DNA from: an uncultured Bacilli bacterium
GTDB taxonomy: Bacteria; Bacillota_I; Bacilli_A; RF39; UBA660
Reading direction: 5' to 3'
Assembly: GCA_910588195.1 (NCBI GenBank)
Contig: CAJUPN010000001.1
Location: forward strand, 248,001-312,000
Length of the DNA stretch: 64,000 bases
The translations under genes were made by a program, and so were the position numbers. The notes beneath the pieces were generated by a model. That model had not been told where the DNA came from. It saw only the letters and a program-made list of their open reading frames with translations, and made no database searches. Position 1 is the stretch's first letter; each line of letters begins with the position of its first letter. Shown piece after piece: positions 43,812 to 51,499 of this stretch.

Positions 43812-44900
43812 ATGAAAAAAATTAATAATTTAAAATTAATTGTATTGGATAATGCGAAAGAATTAGGTATGTTAGTTAACAATCATTTAAATGTTTTTAG
43901 AGAAACTGATACTAATTATATAGTGCCTATTAAAAATTCACGTTTTTCAAATGGGGAAGGTAAAGTTGAAATATGTGAGTCTGTACGTGAGCAAGATGTT
44001 TATATTATTTCTGATATAGGAAATTATTCTTGTTCGTATAAAATGCGTGGAGTTGATCATCCAATGGGTCCAGATGAGCATTTTGCTGATGTTAAAAGAG
44101 TAATTGCAGCTACATCTAATCATGCAAATAGAATATCGGTTTTGATGCCTTTAATGTATGAATCTCGTCAACACAAAAGAAAGGGAAGAGAATCATTAGA
44201 CTGTGCAATGGGGCTTCAAGAGCTTGAAGATTTTGGAATTAAAAGTTATATTACTTTTGATGCTCATGATCCTAGTGTTGCAAACGCAGTTCCTAAAATG
44301 GCCTTCGAAAATTTTTATTCTACAAGTAAAATTCTTGAAACTATGTATGAAAAAGATATAACTGATGTGAATAATTTGCTTATATTAGCTCCAGATATGG
44401 GAGCAGTTGAAAGAGCTCGTTATTATGCTGATATTATCGGATGTGATGTTGGTTGTTTTAATAAGAGAAGAGATTATTCTCGTTTAGTAAATGGTAAAAA
44501 TCCAATAATTGCTCATGATTATTTAGGTAGAGATCTTAGTGGTAAAGATATTATTATAGTTGATGATATGATTGCTAGTGGTGGAAGTGTTTTAGATGTT
44601 GCTGAAAGAGCTAAGAAAATGGGAGCAAATAAAGTGTTTATAAGTGCAACGTTTGCTTTATTTACGGAAGGTATTGAAGCTTTTGAAAAAGCTTTTGCAG
44701 ATAAAATAATTGACCGCGTATATTCAACAAATTTAACTTATGTTCCTGAAAGTATTAAAAATTTACCTTGGTATGTGGAAGTTGATTCTTCTGAAAAAAT
44801 TGCTGAAATTATTAATAATTTGAATTTAGGTAAATCTTTAGAGAAAATACATCATGATGGAAATGAAACTTATAAAAAACTAAGACAAATGAAAAAATAA
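43812..44900 (+). CDS. prs: Ribose-phosphate pyrophosphokinase
   Basis: Makes PRPP from ribose-5-phosphate and ATP. The PRPP-binding loop DIIIVDDMIASGGSV, the flexible-loop region RQHKRKGRE and FDAHDPS metal site are visible. At 362 residues it is longer than the classic 315-residue class I enzyme. In this cluster it would supply PRPP for nicotinate phosphoribosyltransferase. It could instead be the housekeeping PRPP synthetase; only one copy is present in the window. Confidence 0.92.
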   Translation: MKKINNLKLIVLDNAKELGMLVNNHLNVFRETDTNYIVPIKNSRFSNGEGKVEICESVREQDVYIISDIGNYSCSYKMRGVDHPMGPDEHFADVKRVIAATSNHANRISVLMPLMYESRQHKRKGRESLDCAMGLQELEDFGIKSYITFDAHDPSVANAVPKMAFENFYSTSKILETMYEKDITDVNNLLILAPDMGAVERARYYADIIGCDVGCFNKRRDYSRLVNGKNPIIAHDYLGRDLSGKDIIIVDDMIASGGSVLDVAERAKKMGANKVFISATFALFTEGIEAFEKAFADKIIDRVYSTNLTYVPESIKNLPWYVEVDSSEKIAEIINNLNLGKSLEKIHHDGNETYKKLRQMKK

Positions 44901-44922
44901 TTAATGAAAGGGGAAGTATTTT

Positions 44923-45501
44923 ATGAGAATAGGAGTCTTTGGTGGTTCTTTTAATCCCCCACATAAAATGCATGAAGATATTGCTCATTCATTAAAAAAG
45001 AGTGATTTATTAGATAAAATTATTTTTGTACCAACAGGAAGTGAATATAAATATAAGAATAATTTACTTCCTGATCAAAATAGATATGATATGGTTAAAT
45101 TAATTACTGATGCGTATGACTATTTAGATGTATCTGATTATGAATTAAAAAGTGAAGTTGTATATACTTGTGAAACTTTAGCGTACTTTAAAGATAAGTA
45201 TCCAAAAGATGAGATATATTTTATTTGTGGTCTTGATAATTTAAGTTATATAGACTCATGGAAGAATGCTGAATATATTTTAAATAATTTTAAAATATTA
45301 GTTATAAAAAGAGATACAGATGATTTAGAGAAAGTTATGAAAAGACTTGATGCTTATAAATCTAATATATTAGTTGTTGATATGAAAGAAAATCCTATAT
45401 CTTCAACAGCTATTAGAAAAGATATAACAGATTCAAACAATAGTGTTTATCTTAATGAAAATGTGTTAAAATATATTAAAGACAATGATTTATATAGATA
45501 G
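44923..45501 (+). CDS. nadD: Nicotinate-nucleotide adenylyltransferase
   Basis: Transfers AMP to nicotinate mononucleotide. GVFGGSFNPPHKMHE carries the nucleotidyltransferase HxxH-type motif and ISSTAIRKDI the C-terminal ISSTxIR signature. Length 192 is normal. RBS AAGGGGAAG lies 8 bases upstream and the gene follows prs by 22 bases. Confidence 0.95.
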   Translation: MRIGVFGGSFNPPHKMHEDIAHSLKKSDLLDKIIFVPTGSEYKYKNNLLPDQNRYDMVKLITDAYDYLDVSDYELKSEVVYTCETLAYFKDKYPKDEIYFICGLDNLSYIDSWKNAEYILNNFKILVIKRDTDDLEKVMKRLDAYKSNILVVDMKENPISSTAIRKDITDSNNSVYLNENVLKYIKDNDLYR

Positions 45502-45510
45502 GGTGAATAT

Positions 45511-45993
45511 ATGAAATTATATGAAGAAATTATCCATATTTTACAAAGTAAAGAATGTCATGTTGCAACAATGGAATCATGTACAGGAGGCTCAGTAGCT
45601 AGTGAGATAACTAATCATAATGGGGCTAGTGAAATATTAAAATTTTCTGCTGTAACTTATTCTAATGAATTTAAAATAAAAATGGGAGTAGATCCTAAAG
45701 TTATTGATGAGTATTCTGTATATTCAATTGAAACAGCTGTTGAAATGGCAAAGAATATTTCTTTATTTTCTGATGCTGATTATGGAATTGGGATAACTGG
45801 AAAATTAAATAATCCTGATCCTTCAAATAAATATGGCGAAGATGATCAAGTCTTTATTAGTATTTATGATAGAAAAAATGATATCTTTTATAAATACGAA
45901 CAAAAAGCAGATAAAGAAAAAACAAGAAAAGAAAATAAAGAAGATATAATTTATTTTATTGGTCAACAATTTTTAGAAATTATAAATAATTAG
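45511..45993 (+). CDS. pncC: Nicotinamide-nucleotide amidohydrolase (CinA C-terminal family)
   Basis: The stand-alone CinA C-terminal domain deamidates NMN to nicotinate mononucleotide. TMESCTGGSVASEIT is the diagnostic ESCTGG block, and ADYGIGITG is the second conserved segment. Length 160 fits. It is 9 bases behind nadD and feeds recycled NMN into the same pathway. Confidence 0.9.
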   Translation: MKLYEEIIHILQSKECHVATMESCTGGSVASEITNHNGASEILKFSAVTYSNEFKIKMGVDPKVIDEYSVYSIETAVEMAKNISLFSDADYGIGITGKLNNPDPSNKYGEDDQVFISIYDRKNDIFYKYEQKADKEKTRKENKEDIIYFIGQQFLEIINN

Positions 45994-46003
45994 AGGTGAA
46001 TCT

Positions 46004-46825
46004 ATGGAGTATAAAAGTGAAAAAGAATTCTTAGCGGCATACAATCCAGATGAATTTAAAAGGGTTAGTATTACGGCTGATGTGTTGCTTTTGAGTGTTT
46101 CAAGTTATGAAAGTGACAATTATCGTAAAACTGATGAAAAGCATATGTCAGTTCTTTTAATAAAAAGAGATACTTATCCTTTTAAAAATAAATGGTGTTT
46201 TCCAGGGGGATTTGTTCAATATGATGAAAATTTGGATGATGCACCAGCAAGAATATTAAAAAGTGAAACAAATTTAACAGATATTTATTTAGAACAAATA
46301 TATACTTATGGTGATACAAAAAGAGATCCAAGAATGAGAGTACTATCAACAGCTTATATGGCTTTGGTTGATAAGAATAAATTAGTTGGAAAAATAAGTG
46401 ATAATGCAAGTTGGTTTGATATAAAAATATTAGAAGAAAATAATATTATAGATATATTTTTAACAAATGGCGAAAAAGATATTACGGTTAAAATAAAAAA
46501 AGTTTTGAGAGAAGCAACAACTGATCGTTATGATTTTGAGATTGTAGAAAATAAAGATTTGGCATTTGATCACGCAAAAGTTTTACTAAGTGGTATTGAA
46601 AGACTTAGAAATAAAGTTAATTATACAGATATTGTCTTTAATATGATGCCAGAATATTTTACTTTGGGAGAACTTCAAACTGTATATGAAGTAATTTTAA
46701 ATAAAAAGTTACTAGATCCTGCTTTTAGAAGAATTATAGAACCTAAGGTTGTTAAAACTGATAAAATGCGAACAGGTGAGGGTCACAGACCATCTGTATT
46801 ATTTAAATATAAGAACAACAAGTAG
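46004..46825 (+). CDS. nrtR: NrtR-type Nudix regulator of NAD metabolism
   Basis: The N-terminal 150 residues are a Nudix-like domain (LLIKRDTYPFKNKWCFPGGFV), but the catalytic box is degenerate (LDDAPARILKSETN in place of the EExxREUxEE pattern), as in NrtR sensors that bind ADP-ribose or other NAD products. The C-terminal 70 residues form a winged helix (FTLGELQTVYEVILNKKLL and DPAFRRII). NrtR usually represses NAD synthesis genes and binds next to its operon. It is the last gene of the cluster, and palindromes at 38577 and 38631 are its probable sites. Confidence 0.88.
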   Translation: MEYKSEKEFLAAYNPDEFKRVSITADVLLLSVSSYESDNYRKTDEKHMSVLLIKRDTYPFKNKWCFPGGFVQYDENLDDAPARILKSETNLTDIYLEQIYTYGDTKRDPRMRVLSTAYMALVDKNKLVGKISDNASWFDIKILEENNIIDIFLTNGEKDITVKIKKVLREATTDRYDFEIVENKDLAFDHAKVLLSGIERLRNKVNYTDIVFNMMPEYFTLGELQTVYEVILNKKLLDPAFRRIIEPKVVKTDKMRTGEGHRPSVLFKYKNNK

Positions 46826-46860
46826 TATTGATATGAAATTTTTATATTTAAAGAAAATAC

Positions 46861-46890
46861 TTGCTGCTATGTGATTTTTAATGTTATAAT
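46861..46890 (+). promoter_or_regulatory. Promoter of antisense RNA at type I TA-like locus 1
   Basis: TTGCTG 46861-46866 and extended TGTTATAAT with TATAAT at 46885-46890 (spacer 18) on the plus strand; start near 46897. Confidence 0.55.
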
Positions 46891-46896
46891 TAATGT

Positions 46897-47006
46897 GTCA
46901 AGGAAACTTGCATAAAATAAAAAAGGAATACCTAGTTTTGAAGAGATAGGTACTATTCCAAAATAATTTTGTTTAGTACCGACTTATACAGTTGGTACTA
47001 TTTTTA
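46897..47006 (+). ncRNA. Candidate antisense RNA (antitoxin) of locus 1
   Basis: From the promoter at 46861-46890 the RNA would run about 110 nt to a terminator formed by TAGTACC (46974-46980) and GGTACTA (46994-47000) followed by TTTTT. It overlaps the stop codon and 3' end of the peptide mRNA read on the other strand, the arrangement of many type I antitoxins. Confidence 0.45.
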
Positions 47007-47139
47007 TTAGAATGATTAAAATCACAATAATAAGGAGTATTATGATATTCATTAGAGTTTTCTCTGATTTTCTCATAATTTCACCTCCTTCCACTTTTAA
47101 AAGTAAAGGAGAATAGTACCTAAAATAACCAAGTATTCC
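46925..47139. repeat. Inverted repeat enclosing the small peptide gene (locus 1)
   Basis: Left arm blocks GGAATACCTAGTT (46925-46937) and AGGTACTATTC (46948-46958); right arm blocks GAATAGTACCT (47111-47121) and AACCAAGTATTCC (47127-47139). The two differences in the outer block both give G-U pairs in RNA, so the 5' and 3' ends of the minus-strand mRNA can form a long panhandle. Confidence 0.75.
46984..47076 (-). CDS. 30-residue hydrophobic peptide (type I toxin-like)
   Basis: MRKSEKTLMN is followed by 17 almost purely hydrophobic residues (IIILLIIVILIILIKIV) and a short PTV tail. A very strong GGAAGGAGGTG SD lies before the ATG (7 bases spacing). The minus-strand promoter has TTGTTT at 47174-47169 and TATAAT at 47151-47146 (spacer 17, extended TGG), with the start near 47139, exactly at the right arm of the inverted repeat. 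Size, charge and membrane helix match TxpA/Fst-like type I toxins, but no sequence match is claimed. Confidence 0.6.
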   Translation of the reverse strand: MRKSEKTLMNIIILLIIVILIILIKIVPTV

Positions 47140-47225
47140 AAATTGATTATACCAAACATACGTTTGCAAAACAATGATTTTTTTATAAACTCGATGAAAA
47201 TGCTAAAACTATAAGGAGGTATAGA

Positions 47226-47750
47226 ATGAAAATATTTGTGGGGTGTAGTAGTTCGGAAGATGTTGATTCAATATATCTGGAATCAGCAAAAATATTGGGA
47301 AAAATAATTGCTGAAAGTGGACACACTCTAGTTTTTGGTTCCTCTGATAAAGGAATGATGGGAGAGCTATATAGAGGGGTAAAAGAAAATGGTGGGAAAG
47401 TAATATCTGTTTTTCCAAAACACTATAGTGGATTTTTAACAAAAGTTGAATCTGATGAGATAATTGAAACGGAGACAGCAACTGATCAATTAGAATATTT
47501 AGTTAACGAAGGTGATGTTACTATTATTATGCCTGGTAGCTATGGAGCTTTGGCTGAATTAGCAACATCTATTCAAAATAAAAAATTAGGAGAACATAGT
47601 AAACCAATATATATAATAAATATAAATGGATATTTTGATAATATATTAAAAACTTTTGAAAAATTTTATAATGATAAATTTGATTTATGCGATAGAAATA
47701 AATTATACACTGTTCTAGATGAACCAGTCAAAATAATAGATTATCTTTAA
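47226..47750 (+). CDS. LOG-family nucleotide-binding protein
   Basis: Rossmann-like protein with KIFVGCSSSEDVDS at the N-terminus, VFGSSDKGMMGEL and IIMPGSYGALAEL, a variant of the PGGxGTxxE phosphoribohydrolase motif. LOG enzymes release the base from nucleoside monophosphates. The loss of the second Gly and of the Thr in the motif leaves activity uncertain. Length 174 is typical. RBS AAGGAGG precedes the ATG. Confidence 0.75.
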   Translation: MKIFVGCSSSEDVDSIYLESAKILGKIIAESGHTLVFGSSDKGMMGELYRGVKENGGKVISVFPKHYSGFLTKVESDEIIETETATDQLEYLVNEGDVTIIMPGSYGALAELATSIQNKKLGEHSKPIYIININGYFDNILKTFEKFYNDKFDLCDRNKLYTVLDEPVKIIDYL

Positions 47751-47761
47751 AATAAAAAAAG

Positions 47762-47788
47762 AGCAACGAGTAGTATTGTTGTTTTTTT
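47762..47788 (+). terminator. Terminator after LOG-family gene
   Basis: AGCAAC and GTTGTT pair around GAGTAGTATT and run into TTTTT. Confidence 0.7.
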
Positions 47789-47873
47789 GTTAAGAAAATT
47801 TTAATAATTTAGTAATTAAATCTTAAAAAATGAATTTAAATTAGTCTTTATAATTTATCTAGGAGATGATTAT

Positions 47874-48899
47874 ATGGATTCATATGAGAAGTTTTTAATT
47901 AGTAATAAATTATCTGATTTTCAACAATCAAAAGAATGGGCGAAGGTAAAAACACTTTGGAAAAATGAAATAATTACAGTATGTGATAATGATAAAATAG
48001 TATTAAGTATTAGTATCCTAATAAGAAAATTACCTTTTTTTGGATATATCATGTATGTTCCGAGAGGTCCTGTTGGAATTATTCATAGTGAAAACGCCTT
48101 TAAAGAACTTACAGAAAAAATAAAAGAATTAAATAAAAAGTACAAAGCTTTCGTAATTATTATTGAGCCTAACATAGGTATTCTTGATAAAAAGTTTTAT
48201 AATATGGTAAAAAAAATAGGCTATAGGATTAATAGTAAAGCAATTAAATTTTCAGATGAAATTCAGGCAAGGCATAATTTTAGATTAGTTTTAACTGGAA
48301 GAACGGAAGAAGAAGTTTTTAAAAATTTTGCTTCTAAAACAAGATATAATGTACGTTTAGCTATAAAAAAAGGTGTTACAGTAAAAAAGATGGGGATAAA
48401 AGGTCTTGATGATTTTTATTCCTTAATGGAAGAAACAGGAAAGAGAGATAAATTTATTATAAGACCTAAAAGTTATTTTAAAGAAATATTAGAAAGTTTT
48501 GAAGATAAGGCTGATATTTATATTGCATATTATGAGGGACATCCTGTTGCTGGTATTTTACCAATTATCTATGGAAATAAGGTAACTTATCTTTATGGTG
48601 CAAGTTCAAATTCATATCGTAATGTTATGGCTACTTATTTGATTCAGTGGGAAATAATTAAACTGGCTTTAGATCGAAAATGTGATATTTATGATTTCCG
48701 CGGTGTGTCGATGGATCAAGGAGAAAGTGGGGGACTTTACCGTTTTAAAAAAGGATTTGGAGCTGATTTTATTGAACTAATTGGAGAAATATATATACCT
48801 TTTAAACCAGTAAAGTTTAAAATCTTTAAATTAGCTAAAAAGATTCTTTATAATTATAGGCATGCTGTATTTAATATTAAAGTAAAATATAATAAATAG
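47874..48899 (+). CDS. FemX/FemAB-family peptidoglycan bridge aminoacyltransferase
   Basis: Uses aminoacyl-tRNA to extend the interpeptide bridge on lipid II. The paired GNAT folds are marked by YVPRGPVG, RYNVRLAIKKGV, and the C-terminal DFRGVSMDQGESGGLYRFK with GFGADFIELIGE, all typical of FemAB. Length 341 fits FemX. It shows the cell makes a cross-bridged wall. The gene is monocistronic with a GGAGATG RBS. Confidence 0.9.
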   Translation: MDSYEKFLISNKLSDFQQSKEWAKVKTLWKNEIITVCDNDKIVLSISILIRKLPFFGYIMYVPRGPVGIIHSENAFKELTEKIKELNKKYKAFVIIIEPNIGILDKKFYNMVKKIGYRINSKAIKFSDEIQARHNFRLVLTGRTEEEVFKNFASKTRYNVRLAIKKGVTVKKMGIKGLDDFYSLMEETGKRDKFIIRPKSYFKEILESFEDKADIYIAYYEGHPVAGILPIIYGNKVTYLYGASSNSYRNVMATYLIQWEIIKLALDRKCDIYDFRGVSMDQGESGGLYRFKKGFGADFIELIGEIYIPFKPVKFKIFKLAKKILYNYRHAVFNIKVKYNK

Positions 48900-49009
48900 T
48901 AAAGAAAAATAATGATTATAGTACTTTTAACGAGCTTTCTAAATGAATTTTAATATTTATTTTATTTAGTAAGTATTTGACAGGTATTATTGTCTTATTT
49001 TTCTTTTTT

Positions 49010-49039
49010 TTGTCGGATAATGTAAAAAAGTGATATTAT
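49010..49039 (+). promoter_or_regulatory. Promoter of Gly-rich surface gene
   Basis: TTGTCG 49010-49015 and TATTAT 49034-49039, spacer 18; an eight-T run ends at the -35. Confidence 0.45.
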
Positions 49040-49084
49040 ATTATAGGAGAGTTTATTCAAAATAGAAAGGAAATGGAAGTTTAA

Positions 49085-50923
49085 GTGAAAAGGCGAAATG
49101 TAATTATATTAATAGTTGGTTTTGCTTCAGTTAGTGCCAGTTTAACTATAAATGGATTTTTTAATTTGGCATTTAATCATGATGACTTTGATGTAATATT
49201 TATTGATGCTAACCTAAGTAAAACTGAAAAAAATGAGATTTATATTAGTGAAAATAAGAAGACAATATCTTTTACAACAGATAGACTATCGAAAATAGAT
49301 GAGACGGTTCGAATGAATTATAAAATAAAAAATATCAGTAATCAATATGATGCTGATGTTTTAATAAATTGTACAAATGAATTAGAGGAATATTTAACTG
49401 TACAAAGTGTCTTAGATAATTATGAGATGCCATTAGAAAAAGCAATCAATATTAAAGCTCAAGAAATAAAACAAGGATATATAAATATAGAACTTAGTAA
49501 GGCTTATGCTGGTGAGGATAGATCTGTTAAAATAAGTTGTAATATAGTATCTGCTGCTGTAAGTCGAGAAACTTATGCTTATTCTTTAAAATTTAACAGT
49601 GAGGGTGGTAGCCAAATAGACGATAAGTCTGTTGTATTAAACGAAAGTTTTGGAGAACTCGAAACACCAGAAAAAGAGGGATATACTTTTTTAGGATGGT
49701 ATGATGATAATGATTTTCTGGTTGATGAAAATACTACTTTAAATAGCAAGGGAGATAAAAGTCTTCATGCCAAATGGGAAGCTAATACTTATTCGGTAAA
49801 TATTGTTACAAAAGAGAATGGTAAAGCCGAAAAAAATATTTTAGATGTTGTTTATGATAATACATCTACCATAAAAATAACTCCTGATAAGAATTATTAT
49901 TTATCTAGTGTAGATTGTGATAATGGTTATTTAGTTGAAAATTACAATCCTTTAGTTCCAATATATGATGAGCAAGAGGTTACTATTAGAAATAATAAAA
50001 CTACCTTAAATGGAACTTGTACATTCATATTTAGTCAAGGTATATTTGAATTTAATTATACTGGGTCTAGTCAAGATTTCTTAGTTCCTTTAAATGGTGA
50101 ATATCGCTTTGAAGTATATGGAGCTGGTGGAAATAATACTGTTAATGGTGGTGCTGGTTCTTCAACATCTGGCAGTAGAGTTAATGCTACAAGTATTTTG
50201 AAAAAAGATACAAATCTATATGTCTATATCGGTCAAAAAGAAGGAGCATTTAATGGTGGTGGCTCAGGTGGGAGAACACTTAATGGAGTTTCAACAAGTA
50301 CACATGGCTCTGGAGCAAGTGATATTAGATTGATAAAAGCAACTAGTGGAAGTTGGTATGATCAAAATCATAAATCATGGAATGAAGATGTATCTTTATT
50401 ATCAAGAATAATTACAGCTGGCGGTGGAGCAGGTGCTAAAGTAACAGCTGGAAGAAGATTTAACGGTGCAACACCATTAAATACATATTTTAATACTAGC
50501 TCAATACTTTATGCTACTTATTCAAGAGACAAAGCTCGATCAAACAAAACTTTAGGATTAGGTAGTAGTGAAGCTACAGGAACGAGTCGATTAACTGATA
50601 CTGGTGACATAGGAAATGGAGCATCTGGTGGCGGAGGAGGAGGTTACTATGGTGGTCAAACCTCTGCAGCAAATCATTCTTATGTTTACTCGCAATTTGT
50701 AAACTTTATGAAACAAAATTCTTCAGGGAAAACTGGTGGCTTTTTAGCAATAAATGGAAATAGATTAATTGGGACAGAGGTTCATAGTCATTCTGGAACA
50801 AGTTATATTAATAAAGGATATAGTTATAATGGATATACATATAACTTTGAAAATACAAGTATAACAGAAGAAGTTAGAAATGGTCATGGCTATGGGAAAA
50901 TAACTTTAATTAAGGTAAAGTAA
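49085..50923 (+). CDS. Surface protein with InlB-type repeat and glycine-rich domain
   Basis: 612 residues. A signal-anchor (about 4-25) and a TasA-like beta module like those at 12272 and 34088 fill the first 160 residues. An InlB B-type/Listeria-Bacteroides repeat follows (about 170-225: LKFNSEGGSQI, EGYTFLGWYDD, LHAKW). From about 325 the sequence is glycine-rich (GAGGNNTVNGGAGSSTSG, GGGAGAK, GGGGGGYYGGQ), as in extracellular Gly-rich domain proteins. No sorting signal. Start GTG 49085 follows AAAGGAAATGG. Likely adhesin; ligand unknown. Confidence 0.85.
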   Translation: MKRRNVIILIVGFASVSASLTINGFFNLAFNHDDFDVIFIDANLSKTEKNEIYISENKKTISFTTDRLSKIDETVRMNYKIKNISNQYDADVLINCTNELEEYLTVQSVLDNYEMPLEKAINIKAQEIKQGYINIELSKAYAGEDRSVKISCNIVSAAVSRETYAYSLKFNSEGGSQIDDKSVVLNESFGELETPEKEGYTFLGWYDDNDFLVDENTTLNSKGDKSLHAKWEANTYSVNIVTKENGKAEKNILDVVYDNTSTIKITPDKNYYLSSVDCDNGYLVENYNPLVPIYDEQEVTIRNNKTTLNGTCTFIFSQGIFEFNYTGSSQDFLVPLNGEYRFEVYGAGGNNTVNGGAGSSTSGSRVNATSILKKDTNLYVYIGQKEGAFNGGGSGGRTLNGVSTSTHGSGASDIRLIKATSGSWYDQNHKSWNEDVSLLSRIITAGGGAGAKVTAGRRFNGATPLNTYFNTSSILYATYSRDKARSNKTLGLGSSEATGTSRLTDTGDIGNGASGGGGGGYYGGQTSAANHSYVYSQFVNFMKQNSSGKTGGFLAINGNRLIGTEVHSHSGTSYINKGYSYNGYTYNFENTSITEEVRNGHGYGKITLIKVK

Positions 50924-50931
50924 TGCAATAT

Positions 50932-50968
50932 GAAAGGATTATTTCTGTATTAAGAATATCCTTTTTTT
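50932..50968 (+). terminator. Terminator after Gly-rich surface gene
   Basis: AAAGGATTA with the complementary ATATCCTTT forms a stem around TTTCTGTATTAAGA, followed by a T run. Confidence 0.7.
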
Positions 50969-50994
50969 GTGACATAATGTGACAAAGTCTCCTA

Positions 50995-51023
50995 TTGTAT
51001 TTAAGGAAATGAATGATTATTAT
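50995..51023 (+). promoter_or_regulatory. Promoter of type I TA-like locus 2
   Basis: TTGTAT 50995-51000 and TATTAT 51018-51023 (spacer 17); start near 51030, at the left arm of the inverted repeat. Confidence 0.45.
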
Positions 51024-51030
51024 AGTAACT

Positions 51031-51279
51031 TGTGAAACAGAAGTAAAGATGCAAAACACTCACTTTTATTCTTTGGCTAATTTGTTCAGGGGGATGTAGT
51101 AGTAAAAGGAGTGGTGCTTATGAGTAAACAAGGCTTATTAAGAATTATCGAGTTATTGTTGAAAATAATTTTGGTGTTAGTAATAAAATACTGACATCAA
51201 AAAAGCATCTTTATTTTCTGAATAAAGATGCATCAAAACCTCAGTGTTTAGCATCAGCCAACGAAGCTTCTGTTTCACA
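51031..51279. repeat. Inverted repeat enclosing the second small peptide gene (locus 2)
   Basis: TGTGAAACAGAAG (51031-51043) pairs with CTTCTGTTTCACA (51267-51279); inside it ATGC/GCAT and AACACT/AGTGTT (51049-51060 with 51243-51254) extend the match. Same layout as the repeat around the peptide gene at 47 kb. Confidence 0.7.
51120..51194 (+). CDS. 24-residue hydrophobic peptide (type I toxin-like)
   Basis: MSKQGLLRIIELLLKIILVLVIKY: a charged start followed by a hydrophobic helix and a Lys-Tyr end. AAAAGGAGTGG provides an SD 7 bases before the ATG. It is nested in an inverted repeat and faces a convergent minus-strand promoter (TTGAAT 51317-51312, TATAAT 51294-51289). Same design as the 46984-47076 peptide; no family match claimed. 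Confidence 0.5.
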   Translation: MSKQGLLRIIELLLKIILVLVIKY

Positions 51280-51282
51280 CTC
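51199..51282 (-). ncRNA. Candidate antisense RNA of locus 2
   Basis: The minus-strand promoter (TTGAAT 51317-51312, TATAAT 51294-51289, spacer 17) would start an RNA near 51282 that ends at the stem GCATCTTTATT/AATAAAGATGC (51205-51231), followed on this strand by TTTTTT. About 84 nt, complementary to the 3' part of the peptide mRNA. Confidence 0.5.
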
Positions 51283-51289
51283 AATGTAA

Positions 51290-51499
51290 TTATAACAAAG
51301 CTTGGATTATCATTCAAGTTTTAAAGTTATTATAAAGATGTTCTTTTGTATAGATAGATTGTTATTTAATCTATCAGGTCTTATGTTTCTTTATTGATAG
51401 TATTATAATTAAATATACTTAATTTGATTTAGGTAAAGAATATTGAATTCTTTACTTTTTTTAGCTGATAATTTATAATTATAATAAGAGGTAATAGTT
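51290..51499. other. Remaining intergenic sequence before 51500 gene
   Basis: Contains a weak plus-strand hairpin CTTGGA/TTCAAG with TTTT (51301-51322) that may end the peptide mRNA, a weak hairpin near 51355-51380 and A/T-rich sequence. No other gene seen. Confidence 0.4.

Noticed and set aside
46925..47139. Inverted repeat as a MITE
   Set aside because: Ends coincide with predicted transcription start and terminator, and no target-site duplication is seen; RNA panhandle explains it better, though a MITE origin is not excluded.
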